A DNA stretch of 56,909 nt, from assembly GCA_900551115.1 (NCBI GenBank), contig URUY01000024.1, positions 1-56,909 on the forward strand. The letters run 5' to 3'. Position 1 is the first letter of the stretch. Every line of letters starts with the position of its first letter. Source of the stretch: an uncultured Lachnospiraceae bacterium. Lineage in GTDB: Bacteria > Bacillota > Clostridia > Lachnospirales > Lachnospiraceae. Shown one piece after another: positions 8,540 through 17,924 of this stretch. A model generated the notes under the pieces. That model was given only the letters and a program-made list of their open reading frames with translations, had not been told where the DNA came from and searched no databases. The translations under genes and the position numbers were made by a program.

Positions 8540-10078
8540 CTAATTCCAGAACCTCTGCCTGCCGCTGTTGTAACATACTGCCTCCGATAAATGGCTTATC
8601 TTTATGTCTTCTTCTCCCTCCAGATCCGCTATCGTTCTGGAAAGCTTTATTACTTTATGGTAAGCCCTTGCACTCATCTGTCCGTTATCAAACACCTGCT
8701 CCAAAAAATGCCTCTCTGCCGGATGCAGAATGCAGTATTTTTCTACCTCCCAGCCCGGCAGTTCCCCGTTAAAATGATAGGGACTCTTTTTATAACGGTA
8801 CTTCTGCCTTTTTCTGGCTTCCATTACCCGTTTTCTTATTTCTGCTGTTCCTTCCCCCTTTTCACTCCGGTAAAAATCCCTTACCTTAACCGGAGCTGCC
8901 TCCGTTACGATATCTATCCTGTCTAACACCGGTCCTGAAATCCTTCCCAGATAACGCCGGATTTCTGTTTCTGTACAGGTACAGCGGTTTCTGTCCGGGA
9001 AATAACCGCAGGGACAGGGATTCATGGCACATACCAGCATAAAATCCGCAGGGTAAGTATAGGTTCCCCGGCTTCTTGCAATATGCACCTTTTTTTCTTC
9101 CATGGGCTGGCGTAACACCTCCAAAACCCCGGAGGAAAATTCCGGCATCTCGTCCAGAAAAAGTACCCCTCTGTGAGCCATGGACAAAAGCCCCGGCTGC
9201 GGAATCCTGCCGCCTCCCGCAAAAGCCCCCGGCGATATGGTATGATGCGGTGCAATAAAGGGTCTTTCCGGCACATGACTGTCTGTGCCGGAAAGTTTTC
9301 CTGCAATGCTATAGACACTTAAAACCTCCAGCCTCTCACTCTCTGTAAGGGGCGGCAGAATCCCCGGTATCCGTCCTGCTATCATCGTCTTGCCCGCTCC
9401 GGGCGGTCCGGCAATCAGCAGATGATGAAACCCTGCTGCCGCTACCTCTGCCGCCCTTTTTGCACTTTCCTGTCCATAGATATCCGAAAAATCCAAACCG
9501 TCCTCTTTTTCCTGCTTCGTTTTTTCTATGATTTGTGGGGATTGAAATACTTTTTTTCTTTCCTCCTCCCCTGCCTGTAAATAAGAAAGCAGCTCGCCCA
9601 TATTTTTTATTCCTATCAGGGAGATACCCGGTATACCTGCACATTCACATACATTGTCCATTGGCACAAGCATGCGCCTGACTCCTCTTTTTTTCAGTGT
9701 GAGTGCAATGGGCAGTACGCCGTTTATCCGACGCAGTTCCCCGTTTAACGCCAATTCTCCCAAAAAAGCCGTATCGTTAAGCACTTCTGTGTCAAACAGC
9801 TTCATACAGGCCAGCAGCCCTGCCGCTACAGGCAAGTCATATCCCGTGCCCTCCTTCCTGATATGTGCCGGAGACAGATTGACGGTTATTTTGGAAACCG
9901 GCACCGAAACCCCGGCATTTTTTAATGCAATCTGTACCCTTTCCCTTGCCTCCTTCACATCGCTGCCTGCGCTGCCCACCAGTTCAAACCCGGGCAGGCC
10001 TCTGGACAAATCCACTTCAACACGAACCGGGTAGGCCTCCATTCCGCGGATACCTCCCGATATAACAGCACTGAACAT
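8540..10078 (-). CDS. comM: YifB/ComM family Mg-chelatase-like AAA+ ATPase
   Basis: ComM-type hexameric helicase that promotes branch migration when transforming DNA is integrated. Seen: an N-terminal Lon-protease-like domain (SAVISGGIRGMEAYPVRVEV), Walker A AGPPGAGKT, Walker B LFLDEMPEF, a Cys-rich NPCPCGYF segment, sensor residues, and a C-terminal domain ending near the stop. Start chosen at the ATG at 10078 (MFSAVISG) rather than the longer frame to 10111, because AAAGGAG sits 6 bp before it and family homology begins there; this gives 512 aa. Neighbour dprA supports a competence role, but no com uptake genes are in view. Confidence 0.93.
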   Translation of the reverse strand: MFSAVISGGIRGMEAYPVRVEVDLSRGLPGFELVGSAGSDVKEARERVQIALKNAGVSVPVSKITVNLSPAHIRKEGTGYDLPVAAGLLACMKLFDTEVLNDTAFLGELALNGELRRINGVLPIALTLKKRGVRRMLVPMDNVCECAGIPGISLIGIKNMGELLSYLQAGEEERKKVFQSPQIIEKTKQEKEDGLDFSDIYGQESAKRAAEVAAAGFHHLLIAGPPGAGKTMIAGRIPGILPPLTESERLEVLSVYSIAGKLSGTDSHVPERPFIAPHHTISPGAFAGGGRIPQPGLLSMAHRGVLFLDEMPEFSSGVLEVLRQPMEEKKVHIARSRGTYTYPADFMLVCAMNPCPCGYFPDRNRCTCTETEIRRYLGRISGPVLDRIDIVTEAAPVKVRDFYRSEKGEGTAEIRKRVMEARKRQKYRYKKSPYHFNGELPGWEVEKYCILHPAERHFLEQVFDNGQMSARAYHKVIKLSRTIADLEGEEDIKISHLSEAVCYNSGRQRFWN

Positions 10079-10111
10079 ATGCACTCCTTTCTTTGCCCTG
10101 CATCTGTGCAT

Positions 10112-10381
10112 GCAAAATAAAATTTTTTTTTGAAATCATTTGGAAAATCTGAACTGAAAGAAACCAAAACGAAAAAAAATGAAAATCAGAATAAAGCCCA
10201 CTAATAAAATGAATGAATTTAAAATAAATTGAAACCCAAAAGGGAAATGAAACCGAAAAAGGAAATGAAACCGAAAAAAATTGTAACTGAATAAGACTTG
10301 GTACTGAACAAGGAATTAAAACCGGGAAAAACGGAACTGAATAAGAATCGGAACGAAATAAGAATTGCAGCTAAAGAATAC
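10112..10381. repeat. A-rich intergenic stretch with degenerate GAAA-type repeats
   Basis: About 270 bp without a gene, extremely purine-rich on the plus strand. It is built of loosely repeated words: GGAAATGAAACCGAAAAA appears twice in tandem (about 10243-10279), and variants of GAACTGAATAAGAATCGGAAC recur towards 10360. No frame is open long enough to be a gene. It separates pilT (with its terminator) from the comM/dprA unit. The region probably holds the promoter for comM; I could not assign one with confidence. Confidence 0.6.
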
Positions 10382-10406
10382 GGCAGCCGGCCAGATACCG
10401 GCTGCC
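10382..10406 (-). terminator. Hairpin terminator after pilT
   Basis: A 9-bp perfect GC-rich stem (GGCAGCCGG/CCGGCTGCC) with a 7-nt loop lies just past the pilT stop. On the minus strand it is followed by a moderate T-rich run (TATTCTTT). It is very likely the rho-independent end of the pilT transcript. Confidence 0.75.
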
Positions 10407-10419
10407 AAAATAATTGTAT

Positions 10420-11475
10420 TTAAATCTTATTTTCCATACTGTCAGGGTCCTGTGCAAACTGAACAGCCATCTCCCTGCTGATCTGTCCGCTGTAATAAAG
10501 CTGCTGGATGGCTTCATCCATGGTAATCATCCCCAGCTTACGGTTGGTCTGCATAACAGAGGTCAGCTGATGGGACTTGCCCTCTCTAATAAGATTACGC
10601 ACCGCATGGTTGGCAATCATCACTTCAAATGCTGCTTTTCGTCCGGTTCCGTCTATGGTCGGGATAAGCTGCTGTGAAATAACTGCCTCCAATACGTTAG
10701 CAAGCTGTACCCGGATCTGCTGCTGCTGATGGGGCGGAAATACGTCAATCACACGGTCCACCGTGCTTGCCGCACCGATAGTGTGCAGGGTGGACAGTAC
10801 CAGATGTCCTGTTTCCGCTGCTGTAATGGCAACACTGATGGTCTCAAAATCACGCATCTCGCCTACCAGAATAACATCCGGGTCTTCACGCAGGGCAGCC
10901 CGCAATGCATTGGCATAATTTTCGGAATCCAATCCGATTTCTCTCTGATTAACCATTGACAGCTTGTGCTGATGCAGATACTCAATGGGGTCTTCCAGAG
11001 TAATGACATGCGCATCCCTGCCATTGTTTATCTTATCAATAATAGCGGCCAAAGTAGTAGATTTACCGCTTCCAGTAGGACCGGTTACCAAAACAAGGCC
11101 TCTTTTTCGCTGATAAAGGTCAATGACGGCCTCCGGCACGCCAAGCTGCTCCGGTGACGGCACCTGCGTACCCACTAATCTGAACGCCAGAGCTACAGAG
11201 CCTCGCTGTTTATAGGCATTGACACGGTAACGCCCCACCTCAGGAATGGAAAAAGACATATCGTACTCTCCCCTCTCCTCAAATTTATTTCTCTGGGTCT
11301 CCGTCATAATATCCAAAACCACCTCTAAGGTATCTGCCGGCAAAAGCCTGTTATGATTCGTCATAGTTATCAGCTTTCCGTTTACCCTCATTTTAGGCGG
11401 AATCCCTACCGTAATATGTACGTCTGATGCACCTGCCTGTTTTGCTTCCTCCAGTATTTCCCTGATATTCGGCAT
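10420..11475 (-). CDS. pilT: Type IV pilus retraction ATPase PilT
   Basis: Hexameric secretion-type ATPase that depolymerises type IV pili, acting at the inner face of the membrane. 351 aa, the usual length. Seen: the N-terminal PAS-like domain, Walker A GPTGSGKST, an Asp box (LEDPIEY), Walker B-type VILVGEMRD, and the His box AETGHLVLSTLHT, then the C-terminal retraction segment. No other pilus genes are in the window, so PilT is separated from its pilin cluster. An HD-domain signalling protein lies 41 bp upstream and is probably in the same transcript. Confidence 0.95.
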   Translation of the reverse strand: MPNIREILEEAKQAGASDVHITVGIPPKMRVNGKLITMTNHNRLLPADTLEVVLDIMTETQRNKFEERGEYDMSFSIPEVGRYRVNAYKQRGSVALAFRLVGTQVPSPEQLGVPEAVIDLYQRKRGLVLVTGPTGSGKSTTLAAIIDKINNGRDAHVITLEDPIEYLHQHKLSMVNQREIGLDSENYANALRAALREDPDVILVGEMRDFETISVAITAAETGHLVLSTLHTIGAASTVDRVIDVFPPHQQQQIRVQLANVLEAVISQQLIPTIDGTGRKAAFEVMIANHAVRNLIREGKSHQLTSVMQTNRKLGMITMDEAIQQLYYSGQISREMAVQFAQDPDSMENKI

Positions 11476-11516
11476 ATCTTCTTCTCCTTTTCCCCATCCC
11501 GCAGCTTAATCTGTCC

Positions 11517-12632
11517 TTATACAAATTCCGGTTCTTCAATGCAAATACCGGCTTTCTTTAAGGCTTCCGTATCAAATACACATCGGTTGTCCAATGTCTT
11601 CATAATATCCGTAATTTCAATATCACCGTATATTTTTTCATCACTTAAGTCTATAATACTGTTATCCCGAAAGCTTAACACGATAGGACGCAGAATATTT
11701 CTTTCATTGCCCTGAATAACAAGCGCCTTTTCTCCGGTATTCAGTTCCACACTGATGCCCGGCATCAGAATATTGATGCTTTTGATAAGAGCATCAACTA
11801 CCTTCGGATCAAAGGTCTGCGGATTTTCCATCAAAAACTTCAGCGCCTTTACCTCTGATACCGGCGCCTCACTTAACTTCATAGCCGTCATGGTATCATA
11901 CATATCCGCTACCGCCAAAATCTTAGCTCCGGTTACCATTTTAACATTTGTTTCACGTCCGTAAAACAAATCCTCTATCGCCATCTGGCTCTGTTTGCAG
12001 ATACGCTGGATTATTTTCCCATCGTTAAAAACAGCTTCTATTATGCCATAGGCGCCCGTTTCCGCATTACTTATCATTTTTCTTGATTCGGGAGTCGTCT
12101 TTCCCAAATACATGATTTCCGCAGGAAGGGACAGCTTTCCTATATCATGCGTAAGCGCCGCCAATATAGTAGAAAGCTGTTCATCCAGTTTTATGTTCAT
12201 TACATGGGATATCATTGTACAAAGAATAGATACATTCAGAGCATGCTTGTAAATATAATCCTCCCGGCTTCGCAGACTCTGGATAAAATTGATTTTGGAA
12301 TCCAAATGACCGTAGTTTTTAATCAGCATGCTTGCAATAGATTGTATTTTAGCCTGTTTTTTCGTAGCAAAAATCCGCTCTAACTCCTCCTGTATGGAAA
12401 AAACAGCCATTGTCTGAAACCTTTCAAATTCCACATCTGCCCTCGTCATGGGCGGCACCGGCTCCGCCGGCTCAAGAATAAACAATCCTATCAATCCGAA
12501 ATTTGCTATACTGGCAATCCCCTGCGCAGTCAGTCTGGAATTACGCTCAAATAAAAGTACGCCCTGCTTATTATAAATTGGTCGCGCAAGGCGCATTCCC
12601 GTCTTTAAATTCTCTGCTTTTACAAACTGCAT
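11517..12632 (-). CDS. Degenerate HD-domain protein (HD-GYP relative lacking the GYP motif)
   Basis: 371 aa from the ATG at 12632, chosen for the AAAGGA site 6 bp upstream (the frame opens earlier). Residues 1-60 resemble the DUF3391-like N-terminal domain of HD-GYP proteins. A central HD domain keeps HDIGK and ADMYDTMTA, but the region that should contain HHExxDGxGYP is missing. It is therefore probably a c-di-GMP sensor or inactive phosphodiesterase rather than a normal hydrolase. The C-terminal about 80 residues have no recognisable domain. Position just upstream of pilT suggests a link between second messenger and pili; this is inference. Confidence 0.8.
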   Translation of the reverse strand: MQFVKAENLKTGMRLARPIYNKQGVLLFERNSRLTAQGIASIANFGLIGLFILEPAEPVPPMTRADVEFERFQTMAVFSIQEELERIFATKKQAKIQSIASMLIKNYGHLDSKINFIQSLRSREDYIYKHALNVSILCTMISHVMNIKLDEQLSTILAALTHDIGKLSLPAEIMYLGKTTPESRKMISNAETGAYGIIEAVFNDGKIIQRICKQSQMAIEDLFYGRETNVKMVTGAKILAVADMYDTMTAMKLSEAPVSEVKALKFLMENPQTFDPKVVDALIKSINILMPGISVELNTGEKALVIQGNERNILRPIVLSFRDNSIIDLSDEKIYGDIEITDIMKTLDNRCVFDTEALKKAGICIEEPEFV

Positions 12633-12718
12633 CTTCGTCCTTTCCATGCATATTGCAATGCCCCTGCCTGCAATACGACATTTATCTTACATAAAAACAA
12701 ACATTTTCTAAAAGTATA

Positions 12719-13362
12719 TCACATAGATTCCTTCTTTTCAAATTCTTCTTTCAGCTTTAACAGCGCTTTTTTTCTATTCTGGATACATAGCTGCGTGAAA
12801 TACCCAGTTTTTTCCCGATTTCACTCTGTGTAATTTCCACGCCGGTGCTGATTCCGTAACGCAGAAACAGAATTTCCCGTTCCCGCTCTGTCAGGCATTT
12901 ATCCAACAGCTTAAACATTTTCTGTAAATTTTCATATAGTGCAATCCTGTCAACCACATCCATCTGCTGTCCTTCTATAACGTCTAAAAGGTTGATTTCA
13001 TTGCCTTCCTTGTCTGTTCCGATGGGCTCATACAGGGATACCTCTCTGGATATCTTTTTTCTTGCCCGAAGCATCATCAAAAGTTCATTATCTATACATC
13101 TGCAGGCGTAGGTTGCCAGTCTTCCCTTCCCGGCATCAAAGGTATCTACTGCCTTTATCAGACCTATCGTACCAATGGAAATCAAATCTTCCATGTCCTC
13201 TTCCACATTCTGATATTTCTTGGCAATATGCGCAACCAGTCTGAGATTCCGCTCTATCAAGATCTCCTTGGCACCTTCCGCTTCTTCACTGCTTCCCTCC
13301 TGCAGCATTTGAATAAATACAGCTTCTTCCTCTGAGGATAAAGGCTTCTTAAATGTCTTCAA
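12719..13362 (-). pseudogene. sigK: Sporulation sigma factor SigK with a frameshift near the C-terminus
   Basis: Late mother-cell sigma factor. The intact frame (12757-13362) gives 201 aa with region 2 (NLRLVAHIAKKYQ, DLISIGTIGLIKA), region 3, and region 4 with the HTH ISRSYVSRIEKK, then stops after KKRC. The next frame continues the normal SigK tail (ALLKLKEEFEKKES) to a stop at 12719-12721. A run of seven A (12767-12773) would need eight to join the two. The start is probably TTG at 13362 after GGGGGT. There is no obvious pro-sequence, as in Clostridioides difficile SigK. The recognition helix is retained, so the truncated protein could still work; a sequencing error is equally possible. 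Confidence 0.85.
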
Positions 13363-13432
13363 GACAGACCCCCAAAGCAGATTTATTATATTCTATGTGC
13401 GCATAATGCTTCTAGTGCCTTTCCACCTGTTT

Positions 13433-14614
13433 TTAATAAAACAAGAACTGTGCCATTACATAATTGCTCACGTCCAGTCCCCGTTTCGTCAGAAAAATCC
13501 TTTCTCCGTCCGACAGAAGACCGTTTCTTACGTTTTCCCGGATAACCTTTCCGTAAACCTCCTCCATGGATATTCCGAAACATTTTTCAAATTCCGTCTT
13601 TGCCACCCCCTGTATGAGACGAAGACCTAAAAACATAAACTCCTCCATCTGTTCCTTAACGGAAAGGCAGCGTCTTTCTGACACCTTCTCTTCCTGTGTA
13701 AGATAGGTCTGTAAATCGGCAGTATTTTGAAACCGGACATTCTCCACCATAGAGGCGGCACCCAGTCCGAAGCCTGCATAGTTTCCTCTCTGCCAGTATA
13801 CCTTATTGTGGCGGCATTCGTATCCGGGCTGACTGTAATTGGAAATTTCATACCGGTGATATCCGGCTTCCTGTAAATACCCCTCTGTCAGCTCATACAT
13901 CTGCCGCTCCTCTTCCTCAGAGGGCAGATGCGCCTGCGCCTCTCCCGAATGTGCCATGGCTTCCTTTTCTGCTCCATATAAGGCAAAAAAGGGGGTTCCC
14001 TCTTCAATAATCAGACTGTATGCTGATATATGCGCCGGCCTCGGTGAAAGCTGCAGGATTTTTTTAAGCGTTTTCTCATAATCTGCAGCCTTTTGTCCGG
14101 GCAGCGCCGCCATCAAATCCACGTTGATATTGGAAAAGCCTGCTTCGCATGCCAGCCTGTAGGTTTTTTCAAAATCCCCATAGGTGTGAATCCTGCCAAG
14201 CAGTGCAAGCTCCCTATCCTCTGCCGACTGCAGACCGATGCTCAGCCGGTTTATTCCTGCCTTTCTGTATAAACGCAGGCTGCTTTCCGTAACCGTTCCG
14301 GGATTGGCCTCCATGGAGATTTCTGCATCTTCTGCAATGAAAAAAGATGCCTTTAACAAGGCAAGCAGCTTCCCTATGGCCTCCGGCGCTATAGCAGTAG
14401 GCGTGCCGCCTCCGATAAAAACGGTCTTTACCTCATACTCTGTAAAGCCTGCTGCTGCGTGCCGTATTTCTGCCAAAAGAGCATGCAGATAATCCTCCTG
14501 CACCCGGCTGTCTGCCGGTGCAGAAAGAAAATCGCAATAGTTACATTTTTTTACACAAAATGGAATATGAATATAGATACTGAGTGATTTCATGATATGC
14601 CTATTTTCTGTCAT
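13433..14614 (-). CDS. hemW: HemW-like radical SAM protein (heme chaperone / CPO III-like)
   Basis: Radical SAM enzyme of the HemN family. HemW members bind and hand over heme rather than oxidise coproporphyrinogen. Seen: CVKKCNYC (CxxxCxxC cluster motif) near residue 20, GGGTPTAI, SIGLQSA, and the C-terminal HemN domain (about 300-390). Length 393 aa from the ATG at 14614, which overlaps the lepA 3' end by 14 bp; a second ATG at 14593 (MKSLSIYIHIPF) is an equally credible start. The lepA-hemW order is conserved in many Firmicutes and supports the call. Confidence 0.93.
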   Translation of the reverse strand: MTENRHIMKSLSIYIHIPFCVKKCNYCDFLSAPADSRVQEDYLHALLAEIRHAAAGFTEYEVKTVFIGGGTPTAIAPEAIGKLLALLKASFFIAEDAEISMEANPGTVTESSLRLYRKAGINRLSIGLQSAEDRELALLGRIHTYGDFEKTYRLACEAGFSNINVDLMAALPGQKAADYEKTLKKILQLSPRPAHISAYSLIIEEGTPFFALYGAEKEAMAHSGEAQAHLPSEEEERQMYELTEGYLQEAGYHRYEISNYSQPGYECRHNKVYWQRGNYAGFGLGAASMVENVRFQNTADLQTYLTQEEKVSERRCLSVKEQMEEFMFLGLRLIQGVAKTEFEKCFGISMEEVYGKVIRENVRNGLLSDGERIFLTKRGLDVSNYVMAQFLFY

Positions 14615-16418
14615 CCAGCTTCAGAACGCTCATAAAAGCCTTTTGCGGAATTTCAACATTGCCAACCTGGCGCATGCGTTTCTTACCCTCTTTCTGCTTT
14701 TCCAAAAGCTTTTTCTTACGGGTAATATCGCCGCCGTAACACTTGGCAAGCACATCCTTCCTCATGGCCTTTACCGTTTCTCTGGCTATGATTTTTCCGC
14801 CCACTGCAGCCTGAATGGGAATTTCAAACAGATGACGCGGAATTTCATCTTTTAACTTTTCACACATCCTGCGCCCGCGCTCATAGGCGCTGTCCGCATG
14901 TACGATAAAGGAAAGCGCATCCACCTCTTCTTTGTTAATCAGAATATCTAACTTCACCAGGCTGGACTGCTCGTATCCCTTCAAATCATAATCAAAGGAA
15001 GCATACCCTCTGGAGCGGGATTTTAAAGCGTCAAAAAAGTCATAGATAATTTCATTTAAGGGCAGTTCATATTTTAGGAGCGCTCTGGTTTCTTCAATGT
15101 ATTCCATCCCCAGATAACGTCCCCGTCTTTCCTGGCAAAGCTCCATAATGGAGCCGATAAATTCTGTAGTAACCATAATCTCCGCACTGACAATCGGTTC
15201 TTCCATATAATCTATCTCGGAAGGGTCAGGCAGATTGGAAGGATTGGTCAGTTCAATCATTTCACCGTTTGTCCTGTATATTTTATATACAACGCCGGGT
15301 GCCGTAGTGACCAGATCCAAATTGTATTCCCGCTCCAAACGCTCCTGAATGATTTCCAGATGCAGCAGTCCCAAAAAGCCGCACCTGAAACCAAAGCCCA
15401 ATGCAATGGAGGTTTCCGGTTCGTAATTTAAAGAGGCGTCATTTAACCGCAGTTTTTCCAGTGCATCCCTGAGGTCAGGATATTTTGCGCCGTCTGCCGG
15501 ATACATGCCGCAGTATACCATGGAATTTACTTTTTTATAGCCCGGCAGCGGTTCACTGCAGGGATTGGCATTATCTGTTACCGTATCGCCTACCGCCGTA
15601 TCCTTTACATTTTTGATAGAAGCGGTAATGTAGCCTACCATACCGGCTGACAGCTCGTCACAGGGGATAAACTGTCCTGCACCGAAATATCCCACTTCCA
15701 CAACCTCTTCTACCGCTTTGGTTGCCATCATACGGATGGTCGTGCCTTTTTTCACGCTGCCTTCCTTTATTCTGACAAACACAATAACACCTTTATAGGG
15801 GTCATAAACAGAGTCAAAGATAAGTGCCTTGAGGGGAGCATTTCTATCTCCCTTAGGCGCCGGTATCTTTGCCACAATAGCTTCCAATACTTCTTCGATG
15901 TTCAATCCGTTTTTTGCTGAAATAAGAGGCGCATCATGAGCTTCAATACCGATAACATCCTCTATTTCTTCCATTACCTTTTCCGGCTGTGCGCTGGGAA
16001 GGTCGATTTTGTTGATAACCGGAAAAACATCCAGATTATGGTCAAGTGCCAAATAGACATTAGCCAAAGTCTGTGCCTCTATTCCCTGGGCTGCATCCAC
16101 CACTAAAATGGCGCCGTCACAGGCTGCCAGAGAACGGCTGACCTCGTAATTAAAATCCACGTGTCCGGGCGTGTCAATCAGATTAAAAATATACTCCTCC
16201 CCATTTAAAGCCCGGTAAACGGTACGCACCGTCTGCGCCTTAATGGTAATTCCTCTTTCCCGCTCCAAATCCATGTTATCCAGTACCTGCGCCTGCATTT
16301 CCCTGCTGGTAAGCAGTCCTGTTTTTTCAATGATACGGTCAGCCAGGGTAGATTTCCCATGGTCTATATGGGCAACGATACAAAAATTGCGAATTCTGCT
16401 CTGGTCAATGCCTGACAT
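14601..16418 (-). CDS. lepA: Elongation factor 4 (LepA), back-translocating GTPase
   Basis: Ribosome-binding GTPase of the EF-G/EF4 family. 605 aa, the typical size. G1 motif AHIDHGKST, G2 RGITIKAQT, G3 DTPGHVDF and G4 NKIDLP are all visible. The domain II, III and V order is followed by the LepA-specific C-terminal domain (KKKLLEKQKEGKKRM, typical of the tail). It overlaps the following hemW gene by 14 bp. Confidence 0.97.
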   Translation of the reverse strand: MSGIDQSRIRNFCIVAHIDHGKSTLADRIIEKTGLLTSREMQAQVLDNMDLERERGITIKAQTVRTVYRALNGEEYIFNLIDTPGHVDFNYEVSRSLAACDGAILVVDAAQGIEAQTLANVYLALDHNLDVFPVINKIDLPSAQPEKVMEEIEDVIGIEAHDAPLISAKNGLNIEEVLEAIVAKIPAPKGDRNAPLKALIFDSVYDPYKGVIVFVRIKEGSVKKGTTIRMMATKAVEEVVEVGYFGAGQFIPCDELSAGMVGYITASIKNVKDTAVGDTVTDNANPCSEPLPGYKKVNSMVYCGMYPADGAKYPDLRDALEKLRLNDASLNYEPETSIALGFGFRCGFLGLLHLEIIQERLEREYNLDLVTTAPGVVYKIYRTNGEMIELTNPSNLPDPSEIDYMEEPIVSAEIMVTTEFIGSIMELCQERRGRYLGMEYIEETRALLKYELPLNEIIYDFFDALKSRSRGYASFDYDLKGYEQSSLVKLDILINKEEVDALSFIVHADSAYERGRRMCEKLKDEIPRHLFEIPIQAAVGGKIIARETVKAMRKDVLAKCYGGDITRKKKLLEKQKEGKKRMRQVGNVEIPQKAFMSVLKLDDRK

Positions 16419-16446
16419 AAATGATAATCCTCTCTGCTGTCAAATT

Positions 16447-17739
16447 TTATTTACCTGCTTCCCGCAGCTTAAAGCGTCCGATAATGGCATCCAGATTCTG
16501 CGCTTCTGCTGCCAGCTCTTCACTGGTTGCGGAAGCCTCCTCTGAAGAAGCGGAGTTTGTCTGAATAACGTCATTAATCTGTTCTACGCCTTTTTCAATT
16601 TCCTTAATGGAAATGGTCTGTCTGTCTGAAGCGGTACGGATATTTGCAACCTCTAAGATAATACCGTCCAGCTCTTCAATTACCTGGTTCAGTGCTGCAG
16701 CTGTTTCCTGCGTAATCACATTACCGCTGTCTACTTCTCTTAAAGAATTTTCCAAAAGCTTTTTGGAGGTATCTGCCGAAGCAGAGCTGTCCTCTGCCAG
16801 CTTCCTGATCTGTTCTGCTACAACGGCGAAGCCTTTGCCGGCTTCTCCTGCTCTTGCCGCCTCAATAGAAGCATTTAAGGAAAGCAGATTGGTCTGGGCT
16901 GCAATCCCTTCTATCTGTACAATTACGCTTTCAATCTGTTTGGAGGTTTCGGAAATCCGCTGCATGGCCTGTGTCAGCTCTGCCATCTTTTTCTGGCTGT
17001 TTTCCGCTTCCTTGCCGACAATCTTTGCCTTATCGTGTACCCTGTCAGTAGACTTTGTAGTTTCCACCACCTGCGCCGTTACCTCGGTTACTGTGGCAAG
17101 CAGCTCTTCTACTGCCGCCGCCTGATCTGTTGCACCCTGTGCAATATCCTGAGAGCTTTCTGCAAGCTGCACAGAACCGCCGGCTACCTGCTCCGAGGAT
17201 TCACTAATGGCACGCAGCGTATCGCTTACCTGCCGTACCATATTGATCAGCTGATTAATAATTACAGAAAATACTCCTACATATGCATCCTTCTCCTTTG
17301 AACGGACATCAAAATTACCTTCTGCAAATTCACCGATGATATAGTTTAAATCTGTCACAATCCTGTTCAGGATATTTTTAGTATTTCTGAACTTATCTGC
17401 TACCACACCAAACTCATCCTGCGATTCATAGGTTACTTCAAAATCAAATTTTCCGCAGGAAAGCTGCTCGGCTGCATTTTCCAGCTCTCTGATCGGTTTC
17501 ACCAATTCGGCTGACAATGCCTTGCCAAGCACAATCGTAAACACAATTCCCAAAATACCCATTACCAGCACAATCGCTACAGCAATTACAGTGCTGGTTG
17601 CAGAAGTTACCGTAAACAGACTGATAACCGCCGCCAGAATACTGACTAAAAAAATGGCGATAATAATCGTAAATACTCTGTTCAGTTTTTTCCTGATGCT
17701 AAAGTTTCTAGTACTTTTTAAAATTTTGTCTGCGTGCAT
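16447..17739 (-). CDS. Methyl-accepting chemotaxis protein without an extracellular sensor domain
   Basis: 430 aa. Two closely spaced membrane helices (about 20-75) are linked by only a few residues, so there is no ligand-binding domain outside the cell. A HAMP domain (about 75-125), a second HAMP-like linker (about 130-175) and a full MCP signalling domain follow, with the hairpin tip containing EGIAAQTNLLSLNASIEAAR. It probably senses a membrane or cytoplasmic signal, or follows another protein. No che genes are nearby. The ATG at 17739 lies immediately left of a 12-bp tandem repeat array. Confidence 0.92.
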   Translation of the reverse strand: MHADKILKSTRNFSIRKKLNRVFTIIIAIFLVSILAAVISLFTVTSATSTVIAVAIVLVMGILGIVFTIVLGKALSAELVKPIRELENAAEQLSCGKFDFEVTYESQDEFGVVADKFRNTKNILNRIVTDLNYIIGEFAEGNFDVRSKEKDAYVGVFSVIINQLINMVRQVSDTLRAISESSEQVAGGSVQLAESSQDIAQGATDQAAAVEELLATVTEVTAQVVETTKSTDRVHDKAKIVGKEAENSQKKMAELTQAMQRISETSKQIESVIVQIEGIAAQTNLLSLNASIEAARAGEAGKGFAVVAEQIRKLAEDSSASADTSKKLLENSLREVDSGNVITQETAAALNQVIEELDGIILEVANIRTASDRQTISIKEIEKGVEQINDVIQTNSASSEEASATSEELAAEAQNLDAIIGRFKLREAGK

Positions 17740-17804
17740 CCTCTTTCGTCCTTTCTTTTTTTACGGAATCCTCATTACCATCTGCATTACCTTTTTACTG
17801 CTTC

Positions 17805-17924
17805 GTTTGTTTCCTCGTTTGTTGCTTTGTTCATTACCTTGTTTGTTGCTTTGTTCGTTACCTTGTTCGTTACCTTATTTGTTGCTTTGTTTGTTGCTTT
17901 ATTTGTTACCCTGTTCATTATTGC
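17805..17924. repeat. Ten imperfect 12-bp tandem repeats between the EAL/HDOD gene and the chemoreceptor gene
   Basis: Ten consecutive 12-mers with the consensus GTTYRTTRCYTT alternate between two subtypes, such as GTTTGTTGCTTT and GTTCGTTACCTT. The last unit enters the final codons of the EAL/HDOD gene (stop at 17918). The period of 12 is exact throughout, with substitutions but no indels. The open plus-strand frame across it is an artefact of the period. Confidence 0.85.
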
